Under the pieces are notes generated by a model, which searched no databases, was not told the DNA's origin, and saw only the letters and a list, made by a program, of their open reading frames with translations. A program made the position numbers and the translations under genes. DNA of 64,000 bases from Rotaria sp. Silwood1 (Eukaryota > Rotifera > Eurotatoria > Philodinida > Philodinidae): the NCBI GenBank assembly GCA_905250075.1, contig CAJNOP010000017.1, positions 124,001 through 188,000 on the forward strand. Direction: 5' to 3'. Position 1 is the stretch's first letter; the number at the start of each line of letters is the position of its first letter. Positions 34,758 through 48,000 of this stretch are shown piece after piece.

Positions 34758-35650
34758 AGAAGGATAGTCCAATTAGAGAGCAAGTCACTAATTACGTCAA
34801 GAGTGGCTTGGTTTGCTTATCTCGAAATATATTTTCCAAAATTCAAGCAAAATCATTGACAGTTGTCTATATTTACAAAGACAAAGTGAAAAGATCATGA
34901 TGACACTTGAATATTTTGATTGAAAAATGATTTATTAGATAATTCTCACTTTATTTTGAAACAATATATGCAATTATTAGAATACAAATGTTTGAGTAGT
35001 CATACATCACACTTATTGGAATGATCAGGAAATCAACTTCAGAAACAGCAGGAAATTATTGCCACATGAAACTAACAGAATCTTGTCTCACTATAATTAG
35101 TCTATCTCAGAACTGATTATCAATTAAACTCACTAACAAATGCAAAAAAACGCGCCTATAAAGAAAACATATTTCAAGTTAAACGTTGTTATCGAAGTTT
35201 TTCCCGAAAATACTGTCCTGTATATGTGTGGAAAACTCAGTGAGAAGCCTCTGACTTTGAACGATTGAACACGAGCACATATTCATCTGCGATTATCTTA
35301 CTCGTCCAGAAATTTACTAATAACCAAACAATTAACCCACAGGAACAGAATAACTTGCGATAGTTTCCTTCTGACACAGATTTACTAAACTAATGTTCAA
35401 AAGCAAGAAAACATAGTATTCATCCTAGTTTATTTTACAATTGCTGTACGATCTAACTAGTATATTATTTCAAAAGTTTGACCAATCGAAATCCATCCTA
35501 TGAAGCCTATTGATAATCAAACTTTTTTGAATATTTATTGAATTTCTTAATTATAATACATATCATTATCTCATCAAGCCTCTTTGAACAAGATTGCTTG
35601 TTGAATATGACTTAGTATTTCAATACATATCACTGCAGACTTTAGTCTAC
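34758..35650. other. Intergenic, nothing recognised
   Basis: AT-rich sequence between the MITE and the 3' end of the secreted-protein gene. No structure seen. Confidence 0.4.
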
Positions 35651-36085
35651 CTAGAGCAATGAAATCCCATGCTTTTTTGCACTATCTATAAACCATTTTT
35701 CAACAAGTTTGTCTTTGTCACTGAAAATTCGATGTCCGCCAGGATTGGATAAAACTGCTTGTTGATCAGCAGCTACATAATAAACATCAGGATAGCTCGA
35801 TATGATTGAAAAATGTGCATAAAATCCAGAATAACCCAAACCACCACTAAACTGATAACGACCTTGTTTTTCTTCACCTGAATTCGGTAGTGTTTGGATT
35901 ATTTGATTTAAATCTCCCCATTGTTCAGGGGTTAGCGACCAAACTGGGTTTGGGCGACCAGAGTAAAGATATATAGTTGCAAATGGGTCGGAAAATTCTT
36001 CTTCCATCGTTGCAACACCAGCTTCGTAAAATGAAACCGTCAAAATGCACAAAACAGCAAAACGTATGAAGATAAGATACATCAT
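35651..36085 (-). CDS. Intronless secreted protein with SGRPNP motif, unknown function
   Basis: Single-exon 144-residue protein; two ATG codons in tandem at 36080-36085. Residues 1-23 are a signal peptide (MMYLIFIRFAVLCILTVSFY), so it is likely secreted. The mature part has IYLYSGRPNPVWSLTPEQW near its start, GLGYSGFYAHF in the middle and GGHRIFSDKDKLVEKWFIDS near the end. Small bacterial proteins with a similar SGRPNPxW...LGYxGF layout exist to my recollection, with no known role; I cannot confirm this here. Lack of introns in an intron-rich neighbourhood, the isolated position and a balanced codon pattern make it a candidate for horizontal acquisition or a young gene. No catalytic motif is evident. 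Confidence 0.72.
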   Translation of the reverse strand: MMYLIFIRFAVLCILTVSFYEAGVATMEEEFSDPFATIYLYSGRPNPVWSLTPEQWGDLNQIIQTLPNSGEEKQGRYQFSGGLGYSGFYAHFSIISSYPDVYYVAADQQAVLSNPGGHRIFSDKDKLVEKWFIDSAKKHGISLL

Positions 36086-39000
36086 GTTTTTTGCATGCGA
36101 TCAAGATAGGTCGAGAAAGAGAAATTAAAAAAAATGGTAAAGCGAAACTATTTACGAAAGGGGCGAGAAAAAATGCAGCAAGATTGTCACAGAACAGTAA
36201 AAGAAAAGGAAAAAGAGAATCCAAAGTACAGTCTGACGGAGGAAATCGAAGGAATACTGTTTTTTTAAAAAGAAACGGAAGGTATCAGAAGATAAAGAAG
36301 AAATTTAATGTACGCCTGAAAAGTAATATCCATCAAATTGCAATCGAGGTTATGTGAACTTTCGGCTTATGATAAAAAAATTACCATTTGACACTACACT
36401 TTAGCATGATGCATATTATCATTTTTTTGTAGCTTTACTCATAGACGTTACGTACACAATCGATTCAATTTTAACTCGTTCTTTCATCTTTTTCACGGAA
36501 TGAAAATAATGTTGAATATGTGGAATAGGCAACATTAATAATCATTCTAAACAATGAAAAGAAAAAATACAAAGCTTTGTAATATTGTTAGACTGCAAGT
36601 ATTGATCTAAAGAAGACACAGACATTCACCTATATTTCTAACCTATGAATAGTTCCAAAATAGTCCATTGTGTCGACATATAGATGATTACCTCGAATAC
36701 GAATGAATTCTCCAAAAAATAAAATTATGAGATAGAAAATGATAAAGTAAATGTGCAGCTTCATCGTTATCTGAAACTTGTAGTGCTATGGTTTGATTGA
36801 GAATCCATGGCAAATATTACTTATAAAAGTGATCAAAGTCACAGTTAACTAAAATTTGAAAATCAAGACGATTCTTTTGGGCATGTTCTTATATATAACT
36901 CTTGAAGTGCACATTCAGCTTTTGACTGAGACAAAAGACATAAAGGCTTGGAAAAAGTTTGACAAGTTTGAGTTAGAACTCATTGGTCAAGAAAACTAAT
37001 CTCATCTTTTTACTGTAAAAGAAAAGAACTTATCGTCTAGCATGTTTTTATAGATCTTAGGCTCTGTATGCAATCGGTTTGTCAAGACTCATTTGGTTTT
37101 CAGTTTCTACAAATGCCCATTACAATACATGTAAGTTTTGATCAAAATGCAATAATGACACCATGTATTTTATTTGTTTTCTCTCAGTCGACTTTTTCTC
37201 ATTCATGAAGATTGGCTACTTCCTAAAATTTTCAGTTTAAGATTAATGTCATGGTTTGCAAATGCTTTCGTAGTAGAGAGTGTCATGCACAGAGATGTAG
37301 ATTTCACTTACTCCGAAAGGAATGATCTAGGATTCAGATTGAACATCACTCTTATCTATTGGTTTTAGAATTCTGCTTGACTACTACATCATTCACATGT
37401 TGGCTTGAAGACTCATGAAGTTGTTATCAAAAGCAAATATAAACAGGATGCCTCGTTGTAGAAAAAAGTTTTTTCAAGCTACTTTTAAAATATATTTAAT
37501 TCTTATCTTATCGTTTATATGGATGATCACATTGTGTTTATGAGAATAATTTCAAAATTTGTAAGCAGCTGCCTATGAATTAAGTAAAAAGTGTCCTTGT
37601 GTGAGATACAAAATCTTCATTTGTACACCATTGTCACAGAGTGCATCAGAGTCAGGTATAACGTTATTCTTACTTGATATGAATGATTGTTGTCATTTAC
37701 CTCTGTTGAAAGTTTTCTTGAATAACTAAATGTAACTGTATGGAAGAGGATAACGCTTTTAAAGATACAAATCCAATGCAATAAACTCGACTCCATTGAG
37801 TTATAAAAAGCAAGTTTCTCTTCGATCTGAAACTTTCCTAAGTCTTTTAGCAAGCAAGATGGTTGAGAAATCTTTGGCACAAGAAGAATAGAAAAGAACT
37901 TCATCTTTTCATGTTACTTATGTCGTTCATTGATGTTATCTTACACTAACAACATGGATGATGACAGAATTCAATTTTAGTACGGTCAGTTCCGTTGAAC
38001 AAAAATAGCAGTCGTCTTTGACATTGAGTATTCTGCAGCAATTGATACTGATGGAGACTTGACAAAAAAATCGATAAATTAAATCGCGGCAAAGACTGAC
38101 TTGCTTGTTTTTGTTTGCTATTGTATTGAGTAGTTCCCATTAAGTTATCGGATATTATTTCACAAAAGACATAAAATATGATGAAAAATTCAAGACTATA
38201 TGGAAAAATGACGGACGAGCTTTTATGATAATAAATAAAAGTTGAAACTAATGCCTTTAGCATGAGCTTCAAAAAGTTCCATCACTTCTAATTAGTTCAA
38301 TATGGCAAAGCAAGAAAGAATGCTAAAGAGTCACTGCTCTTTCATCCAGAAATGACTTCAATTCAACTTCCAGAGATACCCAAGAACTCACAGCATTTTC
38401 AGCATTCAGATTAAATCAAAATCGTCGCAAAATATTGGAAACTCTGAAAAAGATGTCTGTATTGATAGATGAATAAAAGGAAATGATACTTATTCACACG
38501 ATCACTCTCGACCACTTCGTTTTGGCAGCTCTAAAGAAAATATTTTATCCTGATGAGCATGTTCTCATCATTCGTTTTAATATGTTGCTGTTCTGTCATT
38601 TTAGTCCCACTCGAAATGATCGCTTGTTAGTGCCCGTGATGAATACTCGGATGCTAAACGGAGATTAATATGTCCCTTCTATTTTAATTACTTTAAGATA
38701 TCTGCCACGATAACAGAGAGTACATAATCTGAGTCCTGCGAAGTGCATCTTTTCATCCATTCGGCCACTATGTATCTATATATGTCCTTAAACTGTAGTT
38801 CTTCCTTTACGACTTATATATAATTCTTATACACTTGTTGTTAAAACACAATTTTTTTGACGACAAAAACAAAGTTATTCCGAAAGTTTCAATAATCTGA
38901 CAAACACGACAATGGCATAAGCGAAAGATGGTTGTACCATGTGAAACACGTAATGAATCGGTCTGTAAAGCATCTTGAAAAAGCTATTTTGTGACGTCGA

Positions 39001-41705
39001 TAAAAATAAGATGGTCTTTTTAGACACTGACTACCATTTTAATGCATAATTCATAGAAAAAGTTTTGAGAACTCTTGGTTATTGTATTATCATGAACGTT
39101 TTGAAAAATGAGTCAGACAAAAACATAGAAATTGTGAGAACACAACAAATATGATGTGCAGTTCAATATCTCATGTATACAGTAAAATAGATAGGTGTAG
39201 AATATAGAAGGAACCTCATAATTAAAACCAGAGAACTGTTCTTCGATAATCTATACGTCTGCCATTGCATCTAATCAGTCGCCACCACCATGATAGTCAC
39301 CGTCAACATAGTCAGCTTTTCCATGCATATCTTCGTCTGATGATCGTCATCTGGTCCTTATCACGTCTGAATATAAATATTAGTGAAAAAAAATTGTCTT
39401 CATTCCAATCGATCTGACTATTACCGCCTGATGAACTACCACAACCTATTGTATTACGTTGTCTTGCGACGATAATAAATTATGTTTAACGACTAGTGAA
39501 AAGTATTTATGTGTATACAACACATAAAATAGAAGAAAGAAAAGGAAGAGTTCCGTGGTTGAAAAAAAGCAAGAGCATCACTATGGATAACAGAAGAAAA
39601 ACTTACTCTCAATTAGATTGCCAGCATCCATAGTCAATCATTTTCTACCCTTTTCCTGCTGTCGAAAACTTCGTACTGATACGTATGTTGAAAGTAAATA
39701 CATTAAAGAAACATAACCCTTTTAATGTCTTCAAATGCAGAGACACTTTTATTTTAACTGCAGGATGTCGCAATTCGTCTCCTTAGTGTGGGTGTAGATT
39801 TGACTTGAGTGGATGAAAGGGTGAAGATTTGTTTCAACTAAGCTTATATCAGTGCTCACAAGTACATGTCTAGATACACATATTTGCATACATGGCGACA
39901 CTTTTTGAAGAAAAATACAATATAACAATGTCAGGTTTATTTAAAGTTATTAGTCATGAATAGATGAATCTATTGCACACGGTATAGTTGTTGTTCTATG
40001 CATTTTTGGAGTTCTTGAAGTACTTCTTTCAATTTCATTGACTATTCATCAGACTTATGAGATGACTTTATTAACTGATATATAACAAGATGTCGAATGT
40101 TCACCTCTTTCTAATGATGAAATCTACAGACAAATAAAGTTTTCACGTTCGAAAGTTATTCCAAAAGCAATCGATGTTCTATTACTCTTGAAATAGATAA
40201 TAGTGAGTAGTTTTTAAATCTTTTTTTCAGGCAACTCGACAAGCTCTCGATCTCTTCATTGATGACATAGTTTCAGAGTGTTATTTGTCGAATGCAATAT
40301 AAATGATGAGCTCCCTTTTCATTCCAAGCAGCCAGAACAGCTGAAAAGAGTATGTTCCAACAAAGAATAATTCGTGTACTGCTCACAGGTGGCCTAAAAA
40401 CCACTTTTCACGCGTACGAATTTCATCGAAATTGTACACCATCGGATCGTTATACTTTCTTTTGGCATATTTGGATCAGTTTGACATGTTTCTCTGAAAC
40501 GCTTGTGTGTCTTCCAGCTATGTCCAAGTTACTATTTTGGCCCGTTCAATTTATTATTGTTGCATACTCTCTTTTTCCTTTCATAAACATTAGACTCTTA
40601 TAGTTATATGTCATTCAAAATATTTGTTCAATATGTTCTAGTATAAAAAGCTGGAGATTTATGCCATTTCCTATCACAAAAACCAAAAACAATGATCGAT
40701 AACAGTGTGACGTTTTGGTAGTTTGTGAGTTGGCAATCTCATGAGTTATTGATGGGTATTTTGAAATAGATGTTTTGATCTTCTTGTTTAAGATGACTAA
40801 TTCCACAGTGATATGAATAGTCTCATAAGCTGCAAAATCTATGCCTTGATATTTAGTTATTCTAGAAGTCAAAAGAAAGAAGTTTTTTATTATGTTAAAT
40901 CGCCTCTAATTATTTATTTTGATTTTTCCAACGATGTGCGTTTGCAAACTATTGATGACTATAAAAATAAAAACGAATAGCATCTCGTGATTCATCACGG
41001 TTACAGACTCCGCTATTGGCTAATTAGAGAACGTCTCGATACAAGAAAATCTATTTCGAAGCTGACGCTAAAGTTTCTCAAGAAAAATCATTAATCTAGC
41101 AGGATTCCATTTCTAGAGCGATATTGTTTGCAAGAAGAAGTTGCAGAAGGATGAACTAAACACTTGTTGCGCTATATTATAGTGAGCTCCATAAAATTTT
41201 GAGAGTGAGTGGGTCATCAGTACGGATGAAAATGTGAGTGAATGTAAATGATAGCATTATATTCATCTGTAGCTCGTTACTCATCCGCCGTCATCGTCAC
41301 TCTCCACCTAGCTTTAACGAAGTCAGCAACGATTCTAGAAAAAGCTAAGATTGTTTTCATCATCAAAAAGTTACTTTTTTCAAAAGTAAGGGTGGATGGA
41401 TATGTGTAGTAAACGACGATCTCTCTAATTTCATTCCCACACACACGTCAAAAGCACTTTCAATGTCTCTCAATCTTGAGTTGTGATTAACCTTGTCTAT
41501 TCTTCGTCATTATAACAGCCAATCCATCGAGGATTACAGAATGGAATACATGCAATGTATTTAAATGAAAAATTTACTGCATTCATCTCATATTACAAAT
41601 CTTTTCAATTATCAAAAGCTCCTCTGTTCTTGATTCAATCATTGCCATAGATGCATATATATATATATATCGAAATATGGCATCACATCAATATATAGAG
41701 AGAAA
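36086..41705. other. Gene-poor region, nothing recognised
   Basis: 5.6 kb of AT-rich DNA. Only short ORFs are present (for example 37174-37368 and 40352-40603 plus, 37617-37904 minus) and none has a motif or consistent coding character. A short (AT)n run lies near 41655-41672, just upstream of the esterase gene. I see no terminal repeats, but decayed elements are likely. Confidence 0.4.
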
Positions 41706-43020
41706 ATGATGATGACGGTTAGTTTTAATAAATTTTTGAATGCATTTGTGATTATCATATGCTTTGTCGAAATGAGTGCATCAGATATAAATGTTACTGT
41801 GTCAGGTATATCTTCTGGTGCCGCTATGGCTGTTCAATTCCATATGGCATACTCAAAAGAAATCAGTGGATGTGGTATTTTAGCTGGTTCACCCTATCTA
41901 TGTGCTGGCAACTTGACAGGAGTTACTAAATGTATGCAGGGTCCAGTTCAAAATATTTCTGCCCTTCGTATTCTATTGAAACTTGAATCTTATGAATCAG
42001 CTGGAAACATTGATAGTCTTTCAAACATTGAAAATGATTCAGTGTATATCTTTTCTGGTACAAAAGATTTAGTTACGCTTCCTAGTATCGTCAAGTTAAA
42101 TGAGAAAATTTATTCGGTATTGGGTGCTAATATCAAGACTAACTATGAGTTGCCAGCAGCACATGGTTTTCCAACAGATAACTTCGGTGAAAGTTGCGAT
42201 GTGTTAAATATAAAGAATTTTATCAATAATTGGTCAGTTAGAAACGTTTAACAGCTATATTTTATTCTTAGTCAAGTTTTTTCTCTTTTCTAGTGGTTTT
42301 AATATGGCTTATGATGTTTTGAATCATCTCCATGGTGGTCAGCTTATCGCACCCAAATCAAACTCTGCAACTCCTCTTGTCGGACAAATGCTTGTATTTC
42401 GGCAAGCAAATTTCCAGAATCCTCCTCCATCTTTGGCTGTAGGTGATATTTCGAGTATTTCTGTTTTAAAATGGATATCAGATACAATGTCTTTCTACAA
42501 TCCAACCAAATGGGGTTGGCCAACGTCAGGTCTCTTCAATTTGACAATGCCTACTATCACAGTACCTTTTGAAGGACAACAAGTTAACACACGTAGTTCT
42601 TCAATCGGCCTTGATGAACATGGTTTCGTGTACTTTTCATCCGCTTGCAGCAAAGGTCAAAAGTGCTCGATCCATGTTGCTCTGCATGGATGTCGACAAG
42701 GTGCTGATTCATATTTGTGAAATTTGTTTTTTCTTGAACATTTTAATTGTTCTTTTCTTACAGGAAAATGGTTTATAGGTGATACATTCATAACTAAGAC
42801 GGGCTATTTGGAAGTTGCCGAACTCAACAATTTAATTGTGCTATTTCCTCAAGTCACTCCAACAGCAACTATCCCAATGAATCCAATGGGTTGTTGGGAT
42901 TGGTGGGGCGCCAACACACCAAATTATGCAATCAAAACTGCTCCACAAATGTTGAGTATAAAACAAATGATCGAGACTGTACGTATGATCAATAGAGCTA
43001 TAGCTGCCTCTGTTCAGTAA
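41706..43020 (+). CDS. Secreted PHB-depolymerase-like esterase
   Basis: Three exons (41706-42232, 42294-42700, 42764-43020), 396 residues. The N-terminus is a signal peptide ending near CFVEMSAS. VSGISSGAAMAVQFH carries the GxSxG nucleophile box. SGTKDLVTL supplies a likely catalytic Asp and PAAHGFPTD a likely His, the triad order of the bacterial poly(3-hydroxybutyrate) depolymerase family. After a conserved-looking CGFNMAYDVLNHLHG comes HVALHGCRQG, the oxyanion/second conserved block, then VAELNNLIVLFPQV and CWDWWG, also family hallmarks. Such enzymes cleave short-chain polyesters outside the cell; the substrate here is unknown. The family is mainly bacterial, so horizontal origin followed by intron gain is plausible. 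Splicing of exon 2 at CAAG/GTGCTG is chosen because it restores HGCRQGKWFIGDTF. Confidence 0.9.
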
Positions 43021-43054
43021 TAAATGACTTTTGTCTAACATCAATGACGCTTCC

Positions 43055-43060
43055 AATAAA
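43055..43060 (+). terminator. Polyadenylation signal AATAAA of the esterase gene
   Basis: AATAAA 35 bp after the TAA. Confidence 0.55.
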
Positions 43061-44066
43061 TGAATTTTACTGAACTCTTTGTTCTATGTTCAAATGCCAT
43101 GGATAAGAATTTATTTGTTTAACTTCTTGAAAACTTCATAGAAATAACTATGTTGATGCAATTCAAATACCAATTTATATCGGACAACGTTTTAAACGTA
43201 GAGTGATACATTGAAATTTTCATCACTTAAATTGTTGGTCTTCTATTCAATCATTATCAGATAAACCCAAAAAAATACAAATCATCAGAAAACACACTTA
43301 TTGTCCGTAACTAGCATGGCTAATAACCAATCCGATAATAGTACACGAGTCTCCGAACAGTTCTATATGTATGGTAAGAATAATAGGTTGATTTTGACAG
43401 GAATAGTAATGCCAATGATAGTTCAGTGAATGGAAACTTTTCTATTCGATTGTGCTGTCACCGATTGGTTTACTCATAAGAAACTCTCAATTATAATATC
43501 AGTTTCAAGTATTGCGAATACTAGCTAAAATGAATATAGGAGGCGAAGAGAACAGTGTTCCGAGAGAGTTTCAATGCGTTTGAGATCGATGCAAAGCTAT
43601 TCAGTTATGTTGCTTTGTTACTAAGGGACAAATAAAAAATTTTTAGTTTTATTTTTCTCGTGCAGATCAGGAAATGACTGTGGAGGAAACAAGCAATACA
43701 CCTAGATCCTTCTCTGGTTTGACAGTCCATTAAAGCTTTTTCAGTATGGTTTGTTTTTCTGAGTGAGACAAAATGTTGTCAACATTGCTGATGACTTCAG
43801 AATTCGGTTAACTGAAGTCGATGTGAAGATCAGAAATAAGATAGGAATAGTTTTTATCGACCATAGCGTATACACCAATGTTGACGTCATTAAAGCATTG
43901 AATAGATCACCTATCAGCTAAATCTTGGTCATTAATAATTTTATTTCTTAGGTTTAATAAATACATCCTCAGTAAAAAGTGCCTGTGAATGATTGAAAAA
44001 AGCTATCTATAGAAGTTTGTACAAACCTATGCAAGTTGTTGTAGATGGATTCAATATTCTACTCTT
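43061..44066. other. Intergenic, nothing recognised
   Basis: About 1 kb of AT-rich DNA between the esterase and the inverted-repeat element. No gene seen. Confidence 0.4.
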
Positions 44067-44669
44067 ACTATTATCCTTTTCAAAAAACAATAGGCGTTGC
44101 TGTTTTTTGAATAACTCGAAAACGCATACAGCTAGAGACCTGCGGTTTTCACCAATCGAAAGAGGAGATAAGGGGATGTCTTTTTCTCTAACATTGTATG
44201 AGACGAAATCATTTTAAAATTAGTGATTTCTGCAAAGCATCGAAAAAATGTGTAAAAACGGTCTGTCATTCAGATGAAATTTTGACGAAAAGTAAGAAAA
44301 TTTGCTTAAAAACTACAAGAAATCCACAGTTTTCGTCCGAGTAAACAGATGATTTTAATTGCTCAACGTTAGAATATGAGAAGATAATCATTCGAATTAT
44401 ATCTTGAACTACAGATCTGAAGCTTATCTATCTAGATCACATGTCAAAACCAAAATTTCATCGGAATGGCTGATCGTTTTCATGCACTTTTCGTAATGTT
44501 TTGCGGAAATCACTGATTTTACAATGATTTCGTCTCATACAATACTAGAGAAAAAGACGTCCCCTTGTCTCCTTTTTCGATTGGTGAAAACCGCAGGTCT
44601 CTAGCTATTTATGTTCTCGAGTTATTCAAAAAACAGCCACGCCTATTGTTTTTTGAAAAGGATAATAAT
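44067..44669. mobile_element. Inverted-repeat MITE (~600 bp)
   Basis: The left arm (about 44067-44305) begins TATTATCCTTTTCAAAAAAC AATAGGCGT and is matched by the reverse complement of the right arm (about 44430-44669), which ends ACGCCTATTGTTTTTTGAAAAGGATAATA. Matching continues through GAGACCTGCGGTTTTCACCAATCGA and GTATGAGACGAAATCA. Arms look about 85 percent identical. No ORF spans it. The superfamily is not clear and a target duplication is not obvious. Confidence 0.75.
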
Positions 44670-45064
44670 TCATGCTCTTGTTTGATAATGAAATTTGTAA
44701 TTAATGTTCTTATTAAAATTGTTTTGGATTCCTCAAGTTTTTAGAACTTGACCATTTTATTCAAATTTTAGTATTGGCAGACTCTGTTTTATATGTGCTC
44801 GTAAAATCAAATATAAATAGGAGGCAAAAATAAATAAACAACTGTATGTTCAAAAAACATCTAGAAGAATTGCATTGATTTCTGTATAGGTATATGATCT
44901 GACGAATTTTAATATTTAAATTTAGAAAACAACGAGAAAATATTAACTTAAAGAAAGATTATTCTTGAATAATACGATGAATGTATCACAATTTCAGATC
45001 TAAGAACGACTTTATTTTTATATGCCGAAAAAATTGCAACGACAATAAACAAACTGAATGAAAA

Positions 45065-48000
45065 TTATGATGGAATTTGAACTTTTGCTTGACGAACAAG
45101 TTGAGCGAATGTTGATTGTGGATTTTCAAGTAGATTACTAGGTGTATCAAATTCAATTATTCGACCATTATCCATCACAAGAACTCGATCAGAGTCAACA
45201 ATTGTTTGAACACGATGAGCAATTGTTATCACAGTTACATCTGAACAAGTATCACGAATTGATGCTTGAATAAGACGATCAGTTTCCATATCAATATTAG
45301 CTGTTGCTTCGTCCAAACATAAAATCTATTAAGATATTTAAATATTTACAAAATAAATCCGATTATATATATTTACTTTAGCTTTACGAAGGAGTGCTCG
45401 AGCAAGACAAAAAAGCTTTTAATAAAAAAAAATTGATTTTTTTTGATTAACTTTTATTAATATATTCCTACTTGTTTTTGACCAACAGAGAAATTGCGAC
45501 CACGTTCAACAATTATTGAATCAAGACCATTTCCTAAACGTCAAATAAGTATAAATAGCAAAAACAAAATTTTTCATAATCGTACCTAAATTTTCTACTA
45601 AATCACGAAGATGACATTTTTCTAATGCCATATGAATTTCTTCATCTGTATGGCGTTGATATGGATCAAGATTTTCTCGAATAGTTCCACTGAATAAAAA
45701 TGGATCTTGTGGAATGATTGCTAAACTTTGTCTACAAACAAAAAAATACTGCATCCTTAAGAAAGAATTCATTTTTATTACCGAAGTATTCGACGTTGAA
45801 TAGTTGTCGTATCTACATTATCAATTAAAATTTGTCCTTCAGATAAATTCACTGTACGAAATAAAGTTGCCAATAAACTACTTTTACCCGAACCTTTTCA
45901 AAAAAATCAAAAAAAAACAAAAGGAGACATATAACGATCGTATCTTGTTTTTTTTTTGAAATATCGAAACCTGTCTAACCTGTTCGTCCAACAATTCCAA
46001 TTTTTTCATTAGATTTGATTTGAAATGTTATATTATCAAGTGCTGGTTTTTGCTCAACATTATATTTCATCGTAACATGTCGATATTCAATCATCGCTCC
46101 TTTTTGTTCTCGATCTTCATTTAAAATGACAAATTGTTCTTCATTTTCGTCTTCTTTTGGTAACTCATCAATATATGCAGTAACACGTTCAACACCAACC
46201 ATCTCTTTTTCAGTTTCTGTAAAACTTGAAATTAATCCATTAAGAAGACCAGTAACTGATAAAATATATGATAAAGAAAGTCCAACTAATGCTGGATTTG
46301 ATCCATGTATAGTATAAACATGTTCAATAACACCAATTAATGATATGCCAGCAACCATGACAATACCAATTAGTTGAAGACGAAAACCAAGCCATGAACC
46401 AGCAACAAGAGATGAAAATTGTGCACGAATACTATTTGATACTAAGAAAAAATTATGTTCAACAAATCGTGTTACATGACGAAATGCACGAATTGTTGAT
46501 AAACCAGATATAGTTTCGCCAAAATGTGCATAAACAGGTGATAAAGCCACCGATGATATACGCTTTATTTCACGTGATGTCCAACGATAATAATTCTAAA
46601 AGGAAAAATTTTATGATGTAAATAAAATCTCGTATTCTTTTCTAACCTGAATGAAATAATAAAAAATTGCCAATGGAACAAGAACAATTAGAAATTTAGG
46701 TAAACCATAACAACATAATACAAGTGTACCTAATAATGAGAATATATTAGCTAAAAGTACATTCATAATAAATGGTAATGAATCATCAACACTCCATGTA
46801 TCACTTGAAAATCGATTTAATATTCTTCCACTCGGTGTTGTATCAAAAAATGATATTGAACATTGTAAAAGACTATTAAGTAATGATTTATGTAATTTTC
46901 TAGCTGCTTCAATACCACCATAAGCAAATGTAAAGGCACGAATTAGTGTAAAGAAAGAATTTGCAATAGCCAAGCCAACATAAATAGTAAAAAAACTTTT
47001 AAAATCTTGATCAGCTGATTGTGTTGCAAAACCAAATATTGGTCGAGCATCGAGAATGGTCACACTAAAAAATAAAATTGATCAATTTATATGAAGTAAC
47101 CAAACAACATAGGTAATAAATATTAAAGCGTAAAGAAATTAAATCGAACAATTTTAGTCGTGTTTTTACAACTTCAATGTGGTGACAACATTAATTATAG
47201 ATTTCGAGTAATTAATAGACATACTTGACAGCAAAAGATTTGCTGAATTTACTAAAGTAAGAAGATTTTTTCTGCTTATTTAAGATATAAAATTCCATAA
47301 GAGTATTGATCAAATGTTTAAAGTTAAACAAAAAGCACTGAAAAAGTCCTAAACTTACACACTGGGATTAAGAATTTTAAACGATGTTCGACCAGTAATA
47401 TTTGTCATATTAATCACAGATAATTGATGACTTGTCCAATATGATAGCCACCAATCAAACACATTTCGAGATGCTATTATTTAAATATGATAAGAAAGAT
47501 ACGATATCTAGGTTGTTATTCATACAAACCTTGCATAAGAAAAACTGAAAATACAATTGAAAATGAAAGACAAATACCAACAGCAATAAAATATCGTTTC
47601 CAAATAGTAAATTTGACCGTTCCTAAATGAATATTATACTTATTTTTATTTAAAATTATTCTGTCGTTTATTTTTTTACCAGTACATCTTTGTTCTGCTT
47701 CGTTTTGTAGAGCAGTTTCTGTTTGTATAACTTGTTCTTCAATATCTACTAATGATTTATGCGTTGTTGCAAGGCTCGTTTGTGATGATTGATTACTTGA
47801 TAAAAGTAAATTTTCCGCTGATGAAAGAACTTCATTTGGTTTTCCTTTTATTATTAATAAATTTAATTATAAAGTGAAAAGTACAGGGTGACCCAAAAAT
47901 AAGAGAACCCAGAGTTTTTTTCGATTCCTTCTTTGTTCATTGACAGAATGGTTTCATATTTACACTACAAACACTAGACGATATTAGTCAAAAATATAGC

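Noticed and set aside
36091..36357. Plus-strand ORF of 88 codons beside the secreted-protein gene
   Set aside because: It starts at TTG, is extremely Lys/Arg-rich from A-rich DNA, and has no motif.
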